DNA of 64,000 nt from Gordonia bronchialis DSM 43247 (GTDB lineage Bacteria > Actinomycetota > Actinomycetes > Mycobacteriales > Mycobacteriaceae). Both the position numbers and the translations under genes were made by a program. The notes under the pieces are model-generated. The model saw only the letters and a list, made by a program, of their open reading frames with translations. It searched no databases and was not told the DNA's origin. The stretch spans positions 2,852,001 through 2,916,000 of the forward strand of contig NC_013441.1 of assembly GCF_000024785.1 (NCBI RefSeq), in the 5' to 3' direction. Positions 23,876 to 33,713 of the stretch are shown one piece after another (within the stretch, counting starts at the first letter, position 1; each line of letters begins with the position of its first letter).

Positions 23876-24523
23876 TCAGTTCAGACCCGACGGCACGACC
23901 TTGCCGTTGACCGTCACGGTGACCTCGCCGGTCGTGGTCTTCTCGGCGATCTCGCCGTGCTCGAAGGTGACCACGCGATGGTCGCCTTCGGTGATCAGGT
24001 CGCTCACGGGAACGCCCAGCGGTCCAGGTGAACCGTTCTTGCCCGTGATGGACGGTGTGCCGTCCGGTGCGCGTTCGGTGTTCCACGCGTCCCGGATCTT
24101 GCCCGAGGTGATGATGTAGGCCGGGGTGCCCGGCGTGTTGTTCTTCGCGATGATCACCCCGCCCTCGAACTGCTGGAACACTGCACCACTCTCGCGGGTC
24201 CCGGCATTGCGGTCACCGGTCAAGGGCTTCCCGAGCGATGACTTCTGGGCCGCGGTCGCCGTCGCGTACTTGACCGCCAGCGGGCCACTCAACGTCACCT
24301 CCACATCGTCGCGCCCGGTAATGGTGACCTTGGTGGGAGCCGTTCCTGTCGGGCTCTGGGCGACCGTCCCGGAGGTCGCGTCGCCACTCGGCGCAGCCAC
24401 CGACCCAACCTGCGACGCGGCGGATTCTCCTGAGTCATCGCCCCCGCATGCGGCCACGATCAGCGTGACGGCGCACAGTCCGGCGACGACAACTGCGGAC
24501 CGGTGAGAATCAAGCTGCCTCAT
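23876..24523 (-). CDS. LGFP-repeat lipoprotein
   Basis: 215 residues. Signal peptide with lipobox IVAACGG, a Ser/Thr/Gly-rich linker, then a domain with LGFP-like features (LGKPLTGDRNAG, GAVFQQFEGGVIIAKN, GPLGVPVSDLI). LGFP repeats occur in envelope proteins of mycolic-acid bacteria and are thought to bind the cell wall. ATG at 24523. It is convergent with tetR and divergent from the second arsR. Confidence 0.82.
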   Translation of the reverse strand: MRQLDSHRSAVVVAGLCAVTLIVAACGGDDSGESAASQVGSVAAPSGDATSGTVAQSPTGTAPTKVTITGRDDVEVTLSGPLAVKYATATAAQKSSLGKPLTGDRNAGTRESGAVFQQFEGGVIIAKNNTPGTPAYIITSGKIRDAWNTERAPDGTPSITGKNGSPGPLGVPVSDLITEGDHRVVTFEHGEIAEKTTTGEVTVTVNGKVVPSGLN

Positions 24524-24673
24524 ACCCTCCCCCTCGAACTGTCGCGATTGTCGGTCCGGAGCGGATACCGGACACCCGGGCCGACTCTATCCGCACCATG
24601 ACACGACCGCTGTTGCGATCCTCGAGATGCCACCCCTTTTGTCACTTACTTCGATATCGGTCAATATAGAGAG

Positions 24674-25045
24674 ATGTCGAATCAAAATGGCGCTGTGCGG
24701 TGTATACCGCTCGCCCGCGAGCCGCTGTCCGACGAACGGGCCGACGGCCTGTCGCGGATGTTCAAGGCCCTGGGCGACCCGGTGCGTTTACGACTGCTCA
24801 GCCTCGTCGCGAGTCATGCGGGCGGGGAAGCATGCGTCTGCGACATCTCCGCATCCTTCGACGTGTCCCAACCGACGATCTCTCACCACCTCAAGGTACT
24901 GCGCTCCGCCGGGTTGCTCGATTGCGAGCGCCGCGGAACGTGGGTGTATTACTGGGTCATTCCTTCTGCGCTGCAACAGTTGTCGACGGTCCTCGCCGAT
25001 CCGTCACAGTCGCAGAGTCTCCCCACGACGACAGCACGCGCGTGA
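24674..25045 (+). CDS. arsR: ArsR arsenite-responsive repressor, second copy
   Basis: 123 residues, close to the copy at 18212. Metal motif EACVCDI and HTH DVSQPTISHHLKVLRSAGLL. The upstream DNA carries TCGATATCGGTCAATATAGAG, similar to the other operator. Its stop overlaps the GTG of the acr3 pseudogene (GTGA). It probably remains able to bind, though its target gene is broken. Confidence 0.92.
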   Translation: MSNQNGAVRCIPLAREPLSDERADGLSRMFKALGDPVRLRLLSLVASHAGGEACVCDISASFDVSQPTISHHLKVLRSAGLLDCERRGTWVYYWVIPSALQQLSTVLADPSQSQSLPTTTARA

Positions 25046-25842
25046 GTCACGAGACGCGCACGCGGCACGCACCCGAGGTGGCCGGCAAGCTGTCCACCCT
25101 CGACCGGTACCTGCCGGTCTGGATCGGTGTCGCCATGGCCGTGGGCCTGCTGGTGGGCCGCTTCGTCCCGGGCATCGACACCGCCCTCGATGCGATCACC
25201 GTCGACGGTATCTCGCTGCCGATCGCTCTCGGATTGCTGATCATGATGTATCCGGTGCTGGCCAAGGTGCGCTACGACCGCCTCGACACGGTCACCGGCG
25301 ACCGCCGTCTGCTCGTCGGATCGCTCGTGCTCAACTGGATCGTGGGGCCGGCGCTCATGTTCACCCTGGCGTGGCTGCTGTTGCCAGATCTTCCCGAGTA
25401 CCGCACCGGCCTGATCATCGTCGGGCTGGCGCGCTGCATCGCGATGGTCATCATCTGGAACGACCTGGCCTGCGGCGACCGGGAAGCCGCTGCGGTCCTG
25501 GTGGCCATCAACTCGATATTCCAGGTGATCATGTTCGCGGTGCTGGGCTGGTTCTACCTCTCGGTGCTTCCGGGGTGGCTCGGGCTGCAACAGACCACCA
25601 TCGATACCTCGTCGATTCAGATCGCCAAGTCGGTGCTGATCTTCCTCGGGATTCCCCTGCTCGCGGGCTACCTGTCGCGCAGATTCGGCGAACGCGCCAA
25701 AGGCCGCCAGTGTACGAGGATTCGTTCCTCCCGAAGGTCGGCTCGTGGGCACTGTACGGCCTGTTGTTCACGATCGTCGTATTGTTCGCCCTGCAAGGCG
25801 AACAGATCACCGCGCACCCGGGCGATGTCGCGCGTATCGCGC
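25042..25842 (+). pseudogene. acr3: ACR3 arsenite permease, frameshifted and truncated
   Basis: Very similar to the intact acr3 at 17112 through AKGRQ. There GGCCGCCAGTGTACGAG lacks one G compared with CAG-TGG-TAC, shifting the frame at about 25711. Family sequence continues in another frame (YEDSFLPKVGSWALYGLLFT... GDVARIA) and ends at about 25842, where a different gene begins. The last third of the transporter is missing, so it should be inactive even without the frameshift. Confidence 0.93.
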
Positions 25843-26256
25843 ACCTTCGGGGCCCACGACGGCTCGCCGGGCCTACCGATCACCTGGTGGAGCCTGGTGG
25901 CCGGCGACTTGCGTATCCCCCATTTCCTCGGCCTCCACGCGATGCAGGTGTTGCTGGTGACGGCATGGCTGCTCCTGATGGCCTCACATCGACGACCATG
26001 GCTGCGCGACGATGATGTGCGTGCACGGCTTGTCTGTATCGCCGGCGCCGGATGGGCTGCGGCAGTGGCCATCACGCTGTCACAGGCCCTCCGCGGACAG
26101 TCGATCGTCCACCCCGACGCCGCAACGCTCGTGATGGCCACATGTGTTGCGAGCGTAGGTGTTGCCGCTGTTGCGTTCAGCGTGCGGTCAGCCCGAAGGT
26201 CTGCTCCGTTTGCATGTGGTGAAGCGCCGAGCGACACGCATCTGTCGGTGCGCTGA
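25843..26256 (+). pseudogene. 3' fragment of a membrane protein joined to acr3
   Basis: After the acr3 break, the frame reads GAHDGSPGLPITWWSLVAGD, then IPHFLGLHAMQVLLVTAWLL and more hydrophobic helices to TGA at 26254-26256. This pattern (PGLP...W, GDLR.PHF.GLHA.Q) is the C-terminal part of an actinobacterial membrane protein family of unknown function. Its 5' portion is absent, so the junction records a deletion or insertion. Confidence 0.72.
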
Positions 26257-26297
26257 CCGTCGCGCGCGTGACACGCGCATCCGCGCCGGGACGCGGC

Positions 26298-26684
26298 CTA
26301 CCCGGCATCCACCCACTGCACGAGTTGCCAGATGAGTCCATTCGGATCGGCGAACTGACAGAACCTCTCGCCCCACGGCTCGGTTTCCGGTGGTGTCACC
26401 ACCTGCGCGCCACCGTCCCGCAGCCGCCCGTATTCCGCGTCGACGTCATCGACGACGAACACCAGCAGAAGCCCCTGCCCGGCCGACCCGGCGATCTGCG
26501 CGGGTTTGAACGTCGGCAGCCCCGTGGCAAGGAAAATCACGTTCACACCGGCGGACGGATGCGCCAGTGACACAAAGCCTTCGGCAGCCATCTGTTCGGT
26601 GAAGCCGAAGTGTGTGCGGGCGAAATCGGCGGAGGCTGCGACATCGTCGACGTTGAGCGACACGGCGGTTTGGTTGATCTGCAT
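26298..26684 (-). CDS. VOC-family protein
   Basis: 128 residues with paired glyoxalase modules: QTAVSLNVDDVAASADFART and LLVFVVDDVDAEYGRL ... PWGERFCQFADPNGLIWQLV. ATG at 26684. It is divergent from a TetR gene with a clean dyad between them, the same layout as the pair at 22700-23756 but with unrelated sequence. Substrate unknown. Confidence 0.9.
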   Translation of the reverse strand: MQINQTAVSLNVDDVAASADFARTHFGFTEQMAAEGFVSLAHPSAGVNVIFLATGLPTFKPAQIAGSAGQGLLLVFVVDDVDAEYGRLRDGGAQVVTPPETEPWGERFCQFADPNGLIWQLVQWVDAG

Positions 26685-26707
26685 CTGAACTCCTTGGACG
26701 GTAAACT

Positions 26708-26722
26708 ACGTACACTGTACGT
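26708..26722. promoter_or_regulatory. TetR-type operator ACGTACA-C-TGTACGT
   Basis: Perfect 7-bp arms around a central C, lying between the VOC and tetR starts. Most likely the shared operator. Confidence 0.8.
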
Positions 26723-26743
26723 GAATTGTGGAAGGGGTGCCGT

Positions 26744-27463
26744 ATGCCCAAGTCGCTGGTCGACCTGTTGTGGCGGGACAGCCCACACGCGCCGGTCGCC
26801 GGCAGCCGTGGACCACGTTCGAGACGTTCGCTCTCCGACGTTGTCGACGGTGCCGTGACCCTCGCCGACGCATCGGGACTCGACGCGCTCACCATCCGCT
26901 CGCTCGCCGAGGCCTTGGGCATATCAGCGATGTCGATGTACACCCACATCAACACCCGCGACGATCTCCTGGTCCTGATGGCCGACACCGCGCATGCCCG
27001 GATGGCTCTCCCACCCTTCGGACGTGCGGGCTGGCGCGCCCGCGTGACACGCGTCGCCGAGTCGAATCGTCAACTGTTCGTGACCCATCCGTGGCTACTA
27101 CACGTCACCGATCAGCGCGTCGCCCTGGGACCGGGGACAATTGCCAAGTACGACCACGAACTCCACGCCTTCGACGGCACCGGCCTAACGGACGTCGACC
27201 GGGACGCGGCGCTGACCTTCGTGCTGAACTTCGTCGCCGCGGGCGCGGCGGCGCAACTCCGTCCGGCACAGGACTTCGATACGATCTGGGCCGAGTCGGC
27301 GGCGAGACTGGAACGCTATGTGGGCCAGTCCCATCCCCTGGCCCGTCGGATCGGTCAGGCCGCCGGTGAGGCGATGGGGGCACCCTACAGCGCGACCCGC
27401 GCGTGGATATTCGGCCTGCAGCGGGTATTGGCCGGGTTGCGCGAGATCATCGAGGCCGACTGA
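26744..27463 (+). CDS. TetR-family regulator (TetR_C-like ligand domain)
   Basis: 239 residues. HTH LTIRSLAEALGISAMSMYTH(I), followed by an all-helical C domain (RVTRVAESNRQLFVTHPWLL ... RAWIFGLQRVL) resembling the TetR_C type of antibiotic regulators. ATG 26744 has AGGGG upstream. Probably represses itself and the divergent VOC gene. Confidence 0.9.
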   Translation: MPKSLVDLLWRDSPHAPVAGSRGPRSRRSLSDVVDGAVTLADASGLDALTIRSLAEALGISAMSMYTHINTRDDLLVLMADTAHARMALPPFGRAGWRARVTRVAESNRQLFVTHPWLLHVTDQRVALGPGTIAKYDHELHAFDGTGLTDVDRDAALTFVLNFVAAGAAAQLRPAQDFDTIWAESAARLERYVGQSHPLARRIGQAAGEAMGAPYSATRAWIFGLQRVLAGLREIIEAD

Positions 27464-27549
27464 CGTCACCGCTCGAGCAGTCATCCGGCGTGGCGAGTCA
27501 GCCGCTGCGACGGTCGATGTGCGCCTCGCCCGAGGTTAGACTTCTGGTC

Positions 27550-28550
27550 ATGTTCGGCAAGCCGCCGCTCGACCCGGCGAGGCGTCACGTTGCGGCCGCT
27601 CCGGCGCTGCCGACCCCGACCCGCGCCTTCCCTGAGGCGCATCTGATCCCATTGCCGGGAACCGATCCCGAGGATGTGGTCGTCGGAACCGACGGCATGC
27701 TCTACTGCGGCCTGGCGGGCGGTGCGATCGTGCGCGTACACCCGGACACGCACCGGAGCGCCATCGTCGCGACCACCGGCGGGCGACCACTCGGGCTCGA
27801 ACCACACGGTGACGGCCTCCTGGTCTGCGATGCCCACCGGGGACTACTGCGCGTCGACCCAGCCACCGGGCACGTGGCGACGCTGGTAGCGCACGTCGAC
27901 GGATCTCCCCTCCGGTTCTGCTCCAATGCCGCTGTGGCGCCTGACGATTCGATCTGGTTCACCGAATCATCGACGCGCTTCGGTTTCGCACACTTCATGG
28001 GCGCATTCATGGAACACCGCCCGTCCGGACGGCTGTTGCGTCGCGACGCCGACGGCACCGTCGCGGTGGTGCTCGAGAACCTCGACTTCCCCAACGGACT
28101 GACATTGACCCCCGCCGGCGACGCCCTGATCCTCGTGGAGACCGCCGGCTACCGCATCAGCCGCATCGACCTGGCCGCCCCGCAGAACCCTCCGCACGTC
28201 CTGGCCGACAACCTGCCGGGCTTCCCGACAACCTGTCCGTCTTCCGTGACGGCCGCGCATGGGTCGCCTTCACCAATCCGCGCAGCCGCGACCTGGACCG
28301 CTCCGGGCAACTGCCTGCTATGGCCCGCAAACTCATCTGGCAGCTCCCTGAGCGCTGGATCCCGGCTCCCGACGACATCGTGTGGCTGCGCGCCATCGAC
28401 ACCGACGGTCGCGTCGTCGAGGACCTGCACGCGGTGCGCCCCGACTACGAGATGGCGACCGGCGTCGTCGAACATGGTGGACGTCTCTATGCAGCCGGTC
28501 TGCGACGGTCGTCGCTGCTGTGCCTGGACCTGCGCGACACCGCAACCTGA
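27550..28550 (+). pseudogene. SMP-30/strictosidine synthase-like beta-propeller, one frameshift
   Basis: Beta-propeller hydrolase-like protein: GTDPEDVVVGTDGMLYCGL, DFPNGLTLTPAGDALILVET and DDIVWLRAIDTDGRVVEDL. The first part reads from ATG 27550 to LPGFP; then GGCTTCCCGACAAC lacks one C compared with GGC-TTC-CCC-GAC-AAC at about 28225. The rest continues in another frame to TGA at 28550. If real, the shift removes the C-terminal blades. It may be a sequence error. Confidence 0.85.
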
Positions 28551-28603
28551 GCCGGGTCCGGCGATTATCGGGCACAATGTCCGATTTGCGGCACACTGGG
28601 CCG

Positions 28604-29845
28604 ATGGGACGAAACGATGTGGTCGCGATCGTGCAGGCCGGTGGACGGGGTTCGCGGATGGAGGTGCTCACCGAACGCCGGGCGAAACCGGCTCTGCCGT
28701 TCGGTGGGAATTACCAGCTCATCGACTTCTCACTGTCCAACCTGCACCACAGTGGCATCGACGACGTGTGGCTGTGCGTGCAGTACCTGGCTGATTCACT
28801 GCTGCAGGAGGTGGCGGGCGGGCGGCCATGGGATCTCGACCGCACCCGCGGCGGCCTGCGCGTGGTATTGCCGGAGGAGTCCGACGACGAGGACACCGAG
28901 GACGGATTCGCGACCGGGAACGCCGACCTGCTCTATCGTATTCGCGATCGCATCGCGGCCCGCGCGCCGTCGGCGGTCATCGTGATGAGCGCCGACCACG
29001 TCTACGACTTCGACCTCTCCGACGCGCTGCGAACCCACGTCGACTCCGACGCCGAATGCACTCTGGTCACCACCACATGCTCACTCGAGGAGGCCGCCAG
29101 CCACGCCACCGTGCGCACCCGCCGCGACGGCACGGTCAGCGAATTCCGGTACAAACCCGAGCGTGCATCCACACGCGTCATCGCGGCCGAGATCTTCATC
29201 TACCGGCCGGACGTCCTCATCGAGGGTCTCGAGGACCTCTATCCGTCCACGGTGGCCACCGGCGACGACGACTCCGACACCGGTCTCGGCGACTTCGGCG
29301 ACCATCTCATCCCCTGGTTCGTCGACCGCGGAAAGACTGTGACACACCGGCTTCCGGGGTACTGGATCGATGCGGGACGTCCCGAGACCTATCTGCAGGC
29401 ACACCGCGACCTGATCGACGGCACGATCGATCTGTTCCGGCCGTCGTGGCCGATACTCACCCGTCAGCCCCAACGCAACGCCGCCCGCATCGACGAGGGC
29501 GCCATCGTCGCCGACTCGCTGATCAGCAGCGGCGCGCGGGTGGCCGGGACGGTCCGGCGAAGCGTGCTCGGACCCGGCGTGGTGGTCGAGCGTGGTGCAG
29601 TGATCTCAGACTCGATCATCTTCTCCGACACCATCATTCGTTCGGGTGCCGAGGTGTCGTGGTCGATTGTCGACGAGCGGGTGCGCATCGGACCCGACGC
29701 CCGGGTCGGCGGCCGGCCGCGGACTCGTCCGGTACCCACCGACCGCATCACCTTGATCGGCATGGAGGCGCAGGTCACCACGGGCGCGCGAGTGGGCATG
29801 GGTGAGCGCCTGGCTGCCGGATCACGGCGCATCTCGGGAAACTGA
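28604..29845 (+). CDS. Glucose-1-phosphate adenylyltransferase family (GlgC-like)
   Basis: 413 residues. The N-terminal nucleotidyltransferase domain has the family signature QAGGRGSRMEVLTERRAKPA, then GGNYQLIDFSLSNL and the metal-site region MSADHVYDFD. The C-terminal left-handed beta-helix has GARVAGTVRRSVLGPGVVV-type hexapeptides. It would make ADP-glucose for glycogen or related glucans. ATG at 28604. The main housekeeping glgC may be elsewhere, so the exact substrate is uncertain. Confidence 0.88.
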   Translation: MGRNDVVAIVQAGGRGSRMEVLTERRAKPALPFGGNYQLIDFSLSNLHHSGIDDVWLCVQYLADSLLQEVAGGRPWDLDRTRGGLRVVLPEESDDEDTEDGFATGNADLLYRIRDRIAARAPSAVIVMSADHVYDFDLSDALRTHVDSDAECTLVTTTCSLEEAASHATVRTRRDGTVSEFRYKPERASTRVIAAEIFIYRPDVLIEGLEDLYPSTVATGDDDSDTGLGDFGDHLIPWFVDRGKTVTHRLPGYWIDAGRPETYLQAHRDLIDGTIDLFRPSWPILTRQPQRNAARIDEGAIVADSLISSGARVAGTVRRSVLGPGVVVERGAVISDSIIFSDTIIRSGAEVSWSIVDERVRIGPDARVGGRPRTRPVPTDRITLIGMEAQVTTGARVGMGERLAAGSRRISGN

Positions 29846-29897
29846 CGCCCGGGAACTCACAGGTTCTCCGCGGGCAAACCCACGTAGGGTGGCGCCC

Positions 29898-30747
29898 GTG
29901 CGCTTCACCCTTCTGCGAATCGCGACAGCTCCGCGAATCGCGGCTGTTGGGATCGCGGCCGCTGCCCTGATGGGTCTGGCCGCACCCGCTGCGACGTCGG
30001 CGGCGCCGCAGCATTCCGACGACGCGATCGCGGTGTCACTACCGGGTCGTCTCGCGGCGGCCGACGCCTACGCCGCGACGCGACCGGGGACCGTCGGCAT
30101 CGTCGTGGTCGATCGTGTCACGGGTACGGTGATGGCCAACCGGTACGCCGACACACCCGTGTGGACCGCGTCGACCATCAAACTCGCTGTCGCCACCGAC
30201 CTGCTGCGTCGCCAGCGAGCCGGCACCGTCCACCTCAGCAACACCGGCCGGGCCGACATGCACGCGATGCTCAACTCGTCCGACGACGCCGCGACCGATC
30301 GGCTGTGGTTCGCCTACGCCGGCCGCGACCATCGCACGTTCAACCGCGACTTCCGTGCCTTGGGATGACCGCCCTGCAACCACAGGCCGGTTTCACGTCT
30401 TACTACCCGTATTGGGGCTTTCAGAAGGACAGTCCGCGCGACCTGGCCCGGCTGGTCCGCTACGTGCTGGACCGCCCCGCAGCGGGCGACCGCGGATACC
30501 TCGTCGCGGAGATGCGCAACGTGGCGGGAAACCAACGATGGGGCATCCGCGCATTACCGGCGAACCTGGCACCGGCAACAAGAACGGTTGGTCCGACGAA
30601 CAGGGTGGATCGGTGGTCAACAGCATCGGCTTCGCCGGCCACAACCAACGCTTCGTCGTTGCGATCATGAATTCGCTTCGCGGCCAGGGCAATCAGAACG
30701 ACGGTCGGGCGACGGTCACCCACGTCGCCCGTGATCTCCTGAGCTGA
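29898..30747 (+). pseudogene. Secreted serine hydrolase (beta-lactamase-like), two frameshifts
   Basis: Signal peptide (AAAALMGLAAPAATSAAP), then a class A-type fold with SxxK in TASTIKLAVATDLL, the SDN-like SSDDAATD and a late NKNGW in place of KTG. The first frame ends at FRALG-stop (30368). Family sequence continues in a second frame (GMTALQPQAGFTSYYPY...) and, from about 30570, a third (GNKNGWSDEQGG ... ARDLLS). Two single-base indels are needed, near 30360 and 30570. GTG at 29898. Confidence 0.85.
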
Positions 30748-30788
30748 GCGAGACACACTGCGCTTCGGGCGTCAGGTCCGCTGGCCAC

Positions 30789-31973
30789 TCAGCCGGCGAG
30801 GATCAACGGCAATGTCGTGAGGCGTCGCACCATCAAACTCCGTTCCCATTGTGGGTCCGGCGAGGCCAGTCTGAATTCGGAGGTCGCGTCCAGTAGCTGA
30901 GCGATGCCCAGGCGCGCTTCCAGTCGTGCCAGTGGCGCACCGACGCATAGGTGAATTCCCTTGCCGAATGCCATGTGCGAGCGACGGTCGGATGGGTCGA
31001 GGCTGATCGAGTCCGCGTAGTCGAAGATTGCCGGGTCGCGATTGGCCGCACCCCACATGAGGTAGAGGTGCGATCCGGCGGGTAACGGTGTCTGACCGAG
31101 GGTGGTGTCGTTGACGACATGCCGATAGTGTCCGCGGAACGGCGACTCCAACCGCAGTACTTCCTCGACGAACACCGGTATGAGTTCGCGATCGGCTGCA
31201 AGTGCGGCCACAATATCCGGATGGCGCGCGAGCAGCCAGACCGACGTTCCCAGTAGGCTCACGGTCGATTCCGCGCCCGCCGCGACGAGTTGGATCAAGA
31301 TCATCACCGCAGAGTCCTGATCGAGGTCGCCGCAATGAACCAGCCGCGCCAGATCTCTCAGTACATCGTCGCCGGGTTCGGCCAACGCCCGATCAAAGGC
31401 GGCTGTGAGATAGGCGCTGAGCTCACCGACCGCAGCGGTTGCCGACTCCAACTGATCGGCGGTGACCACACCGTCCAGGAGCACAGTGCTGGCAAAAGAC
31501 CATCGAATGAGTTCGGCGATGTCGTATTCGGGCAATCCCAGCAGCTCGGCCACCACCGCCATCGGTAGACGTTGAGCGATGGACTCCACCCAGTCCACGC
31601 GATCCCCGACGACTCCTGTCGCCCACAGGTCCACCAACGTCTGCTCGATGAACGGTTCGAGCCGGCTGACCCGCCGGGCCGTCAACGACGGCATGATGAT
31701 TCGACGATGCATCCGGTGGCGGGGATCGTCGGCGGTGGCCAACACATGCATCGAGGAGCCCAGTTCGGCGACCGGAAAGCCTGTGACTTGCCCGTCGTCG
31801 TGCCACACCATGGTCGCCGTGAGATTTGACGAGAAGTCATCGGTCCTGGCCACTGCTTCGGCTATCAGGTCCCAGGACGTCACCGCATAGAACTCCGAAT
31901 CGCCGAATCGAGCGACCGGGTTGTTGTCGCGCAGGTCGGCGAGACCGGCATAGGGGTCATCAAGATCACGCAT
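30789..31973 (-). CDS. Cytochrome P450
   Basis: 394-residue soluble bacterial P450. Heme loop AFGKGIHLCVGAPLAR, ExxR helix VEEVLRLESP and I helix VAAGAESTVSL, in which Glu-Ser occupy the usual acid-alcohol positions. The substrate cannot be told from sequence. No ferredoxin gene adjoins. Divergent from a TetR gene with a dyad between them, so expression is probably repressor-controlled. Confidence 0.95.
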   Translation of the reverse strand: MRDLDDPYAGLADLRDNNPVARFGDSEFYAVTSWDLIAEAVARTDDFSSNLTATMVWHDDGQVTGFPVAELGSSMHVLATADDPRHRMHRRIIMPSLTARRVSRLEPFIEQTLVDLWATGVVGDRVDWVESIAQRLPMAVVAELLGLPEYDIAELIRWSFASTVLLDGVVTADQLESATAAVGELSAYLTAAFDRALAEPGDDVLRDLARLVHCGDLDQDSAVMILIQLVAAGAESTVSLLGTSVWLLARHPDIVAALAADRELIPVFVEEVLRLESPFRGHYRHVVNDTTLGQTPLPAGSHLYLMWGAANRDPAIFDYADSISLDPSDRRSHMAFGKGIHLCVGAPLARLEARLGIAQLLDATSEFRLASPDPQWERSLMVRRLTTLPLILAG

Positions 31974-32110
31974 TCGACCAGGGTCGACGCAGTTCGAGGC
32001 GAGCGCAATGGCTTCTGGTCATGTCGAGACATCGACGATTCGGGTCGAGCCCGCCGGTTCGGTCCACCAAGTGGTGACCTGCGGGAATTGCTGAAACATT
32101 CTGCGAATAT

Positions 32111-32125
32111 GTCTCATACTGAGAC
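32111..32125. promoter_or_regulatory. GTCTC-ATACT-GAGAC dyad between P450 and tetR
   Basis: Perfect 5-bp arms ending 2 bases before the tetR GTG and overlapping a possible -10 (CATACT). A site this close suggests a leaderless tetR transcript blocked by its own product. Confidence 0.65.
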
Positions 32126-32127
32126 TG

Positions 32128-32676
32128 GTGGCTCAGGACTGGTTGGTCGGCGGGGTACGAGCGGATTCGGCGCGTAACCGACTGCTCGATGTCGCGGCGA
32201 CCATCGTCGCCCAGCGCGGTATCGACCGCTTCGAGATCAACGACCTGGCCGCCCGTGCCCACTGTTCGCGTGCCACCGTCTACCGCCACGTGGGCGGCAA
32301 ACAAGCGATTGTCGAGACCGTTCTGGGCGTCGCCTCGGTACACATCGTCGACACCGTTCGCGAAGCCGTCGTCTCGCTACACGGACCCGAACGCGCCCAG
32401 GTAGCCATCGAAGTCGCGCTGCGTGAGATCCGTGCAGATCCGGTGACGAGTCAATTTATCCGGTCCGGACGGTTCCTCGAGGGCACCCGCTTGGTGCTTC
32501 ACTCGCCGGTGGTCGCGCGGATCGCCGCTGAACTCATCGACCTCGACCCCACCGACAATGTGCCGGCAGCACTGGCCGTCCGTTCGGTGCTGGCGCTGCT
32601 GATCTGGCCCGCGAGTACTCCTGAACTGGAGATACAGATGATCGAGGAACTGGCCGTCGCGGTATGTCGGCACTGA
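32128..32676 (+). CDS. TetR-family regulator next to P450
   Basis: 182 residues. HTH FEINDLAARAHCSRATVYRH(V) after AATIVAQRGIDR. C domain RADPVTSQFIRSG... is unassigned. GTG 32128 leaves almost no leader; no better start is seen downstream before the HTH. Likely regulates the divergent P450. Confidence 0.9.
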   Translation: MAQDWLVGGVRADSARNRLLDVAATIVAQRGIDRFEINDLAARAHCSRATVYRHVGGKQAIVETVLGVASVHIVDTVREAVVSLHGPERAQVAIEVALREIRADPVTSQFIRSGRFLEGTRLVLHSPVVARIAAELIDLDPTDNVPAALAVRSVLALLIWPASTPELEIQMIEELAVAVCRH

Positions 32677-32687
32677 CCCGCCGGCGC

Positions 32688-33125
32688 TCAGTCGAGGCAG
32701 AACTCGTTGCCCTCCGGATCGGCCATCACGATGTGACCGCCTGCCATCGGCGGCGCGGGTTCGTGGCGCTCGAGCCGACGACCACCGAGCCCGACGAGAC
32801 GCTCGCACTCCTTCTCGAGGGCCGCTATCCGTTCGTCACCCGCGAGTCCGGGTGCGGCCCGGACGTCGAGGTGCACACGATTCTTCGCGGTTTTCCCTTC
32901 CGGTACTCGCTGGAAGAAGACGCGCGGTCCGCGCCCGTCGGGGTCGACAAGCGCCGACGCGTCGTTGCGGTTCTCCGGTGGCACCCCCAATGCCTCCAGC
33001 GCCGCCTCCCAGGAGTCGAATCCCGGTGGTGGATCCTGCAATCGGTAGCCGAGGACCTGCGCCCAGAAGTCCGCCAGCGCGGCGGGGTCTGCGCAGTCGA
33101 AGGTCACCTGGACTTCTCTGGACAT
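32688..33125 (-). CDS. VOC-family protein (Glyoxalase_6-like)
   Basis: 145 residues: MSREVQVTFDCADPAALADF, WAQVLGYRL at the N-terminus and MAGGHIVMADPEGNEFCLD at the C-terminus, the usual ending of this subfamily. ATG 33125 is chosen over 33158. Convergent with tetR at an 11-base gap. Substrate unknown. Confidence 0.88.
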   Translation of the reverse strand: MSREVQVTFDCADPAALADFWAQVLGYRLQDPPPGFDSWEAALEALGVPPENRNDASALVDPDGRGPRVFFQRVPEGKTAKNRVHLDVRAAPGLAGDERIAALEKECERLVGLGGRRLERHEPAPPMAGGHIVMADPEGNEFCLD

Positions 33126-33216
33126 CGGAATCCTCCTCGCGATTGGTCTCACCCCCACGTTGCCAGTGATCGCGGACAGTGACGGTCCTCGATGTGGTGG
33201 GCGATCGCGGCGACCT

Positions 33217-33648
33217 TCAGCGCAGCCGTGCGCCGTACACCTTGTGAACCTGCATCGTCATCAGCACGCGGCGATCGTCGACCATCGCCGCGCGGTACTC
33301 GTCCCAGTCGGGATGCTCGCCTGCGGCGCGGCGGTAGTAGTCCACCAGGGCCTCCACCTCGGGTCCGTGCGGGTCGTCGCCCGGACCGACGAGGGTGACC
33401 GCCCCTTCGGCGGTCGCCCAGGTGTACCCGTCGGAACTGGTGACCTCGAGTGCCGCCCGCGGATCGCGCCGCATGTTGGCGGTCTTGGCCCGCCCCTGGG
33501 CCACCGACACCAGGATCGTGTCGGTCGAGCGATCGTAGAAGGGCGTCACCGGTGACAGTTGAGGCATGCCGTCGGACTTGATGGTCGCCAGCACTCCGAT
33601 TCGTGCGGTGCTGAGGAATTCGCGGGGGTCAAAGGCTGCAGGGGTCAT
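33217..33648 (-). CDS. PPOX-class F420-dependent flavin-fold oxidoreductase
   Basis: 143 residues, split beta-barrel fold: ARIGVLATIKSDGMPQLSPV, TPFYDRSTDTILVSVAQGRA, KTANMRRDPRAALEV and YTWATAEGAVTLV. These enzymes use F420 or flavin to reduce varied substrates. ATG 33648 is preferred; 33672 is an in-frame alternative. It lies just downstream, on the same strand, of the MFS C-terminal tail. Confidence 0.9.
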   Translation of the reverse strand: MTPAAFDPREFLSTARIGVLATIKSDGMPQLSPVTPFYDRSTDTILVSVAQGRAKTANMRRDPRAALEVTSSDGYTWATAEGAVTLVGPGDDPHGPEVEALVDYYRRAAGEHPDWDEYRAAMVDDRRVLMTMQVHKVYGARLR

Positions 33649-33713
33649 GTGACCGTCAACCGGTGCTGCCATCCCGGCTATTCCTGCCAACGACGACACC
33701 GCGGCACCCTGTG

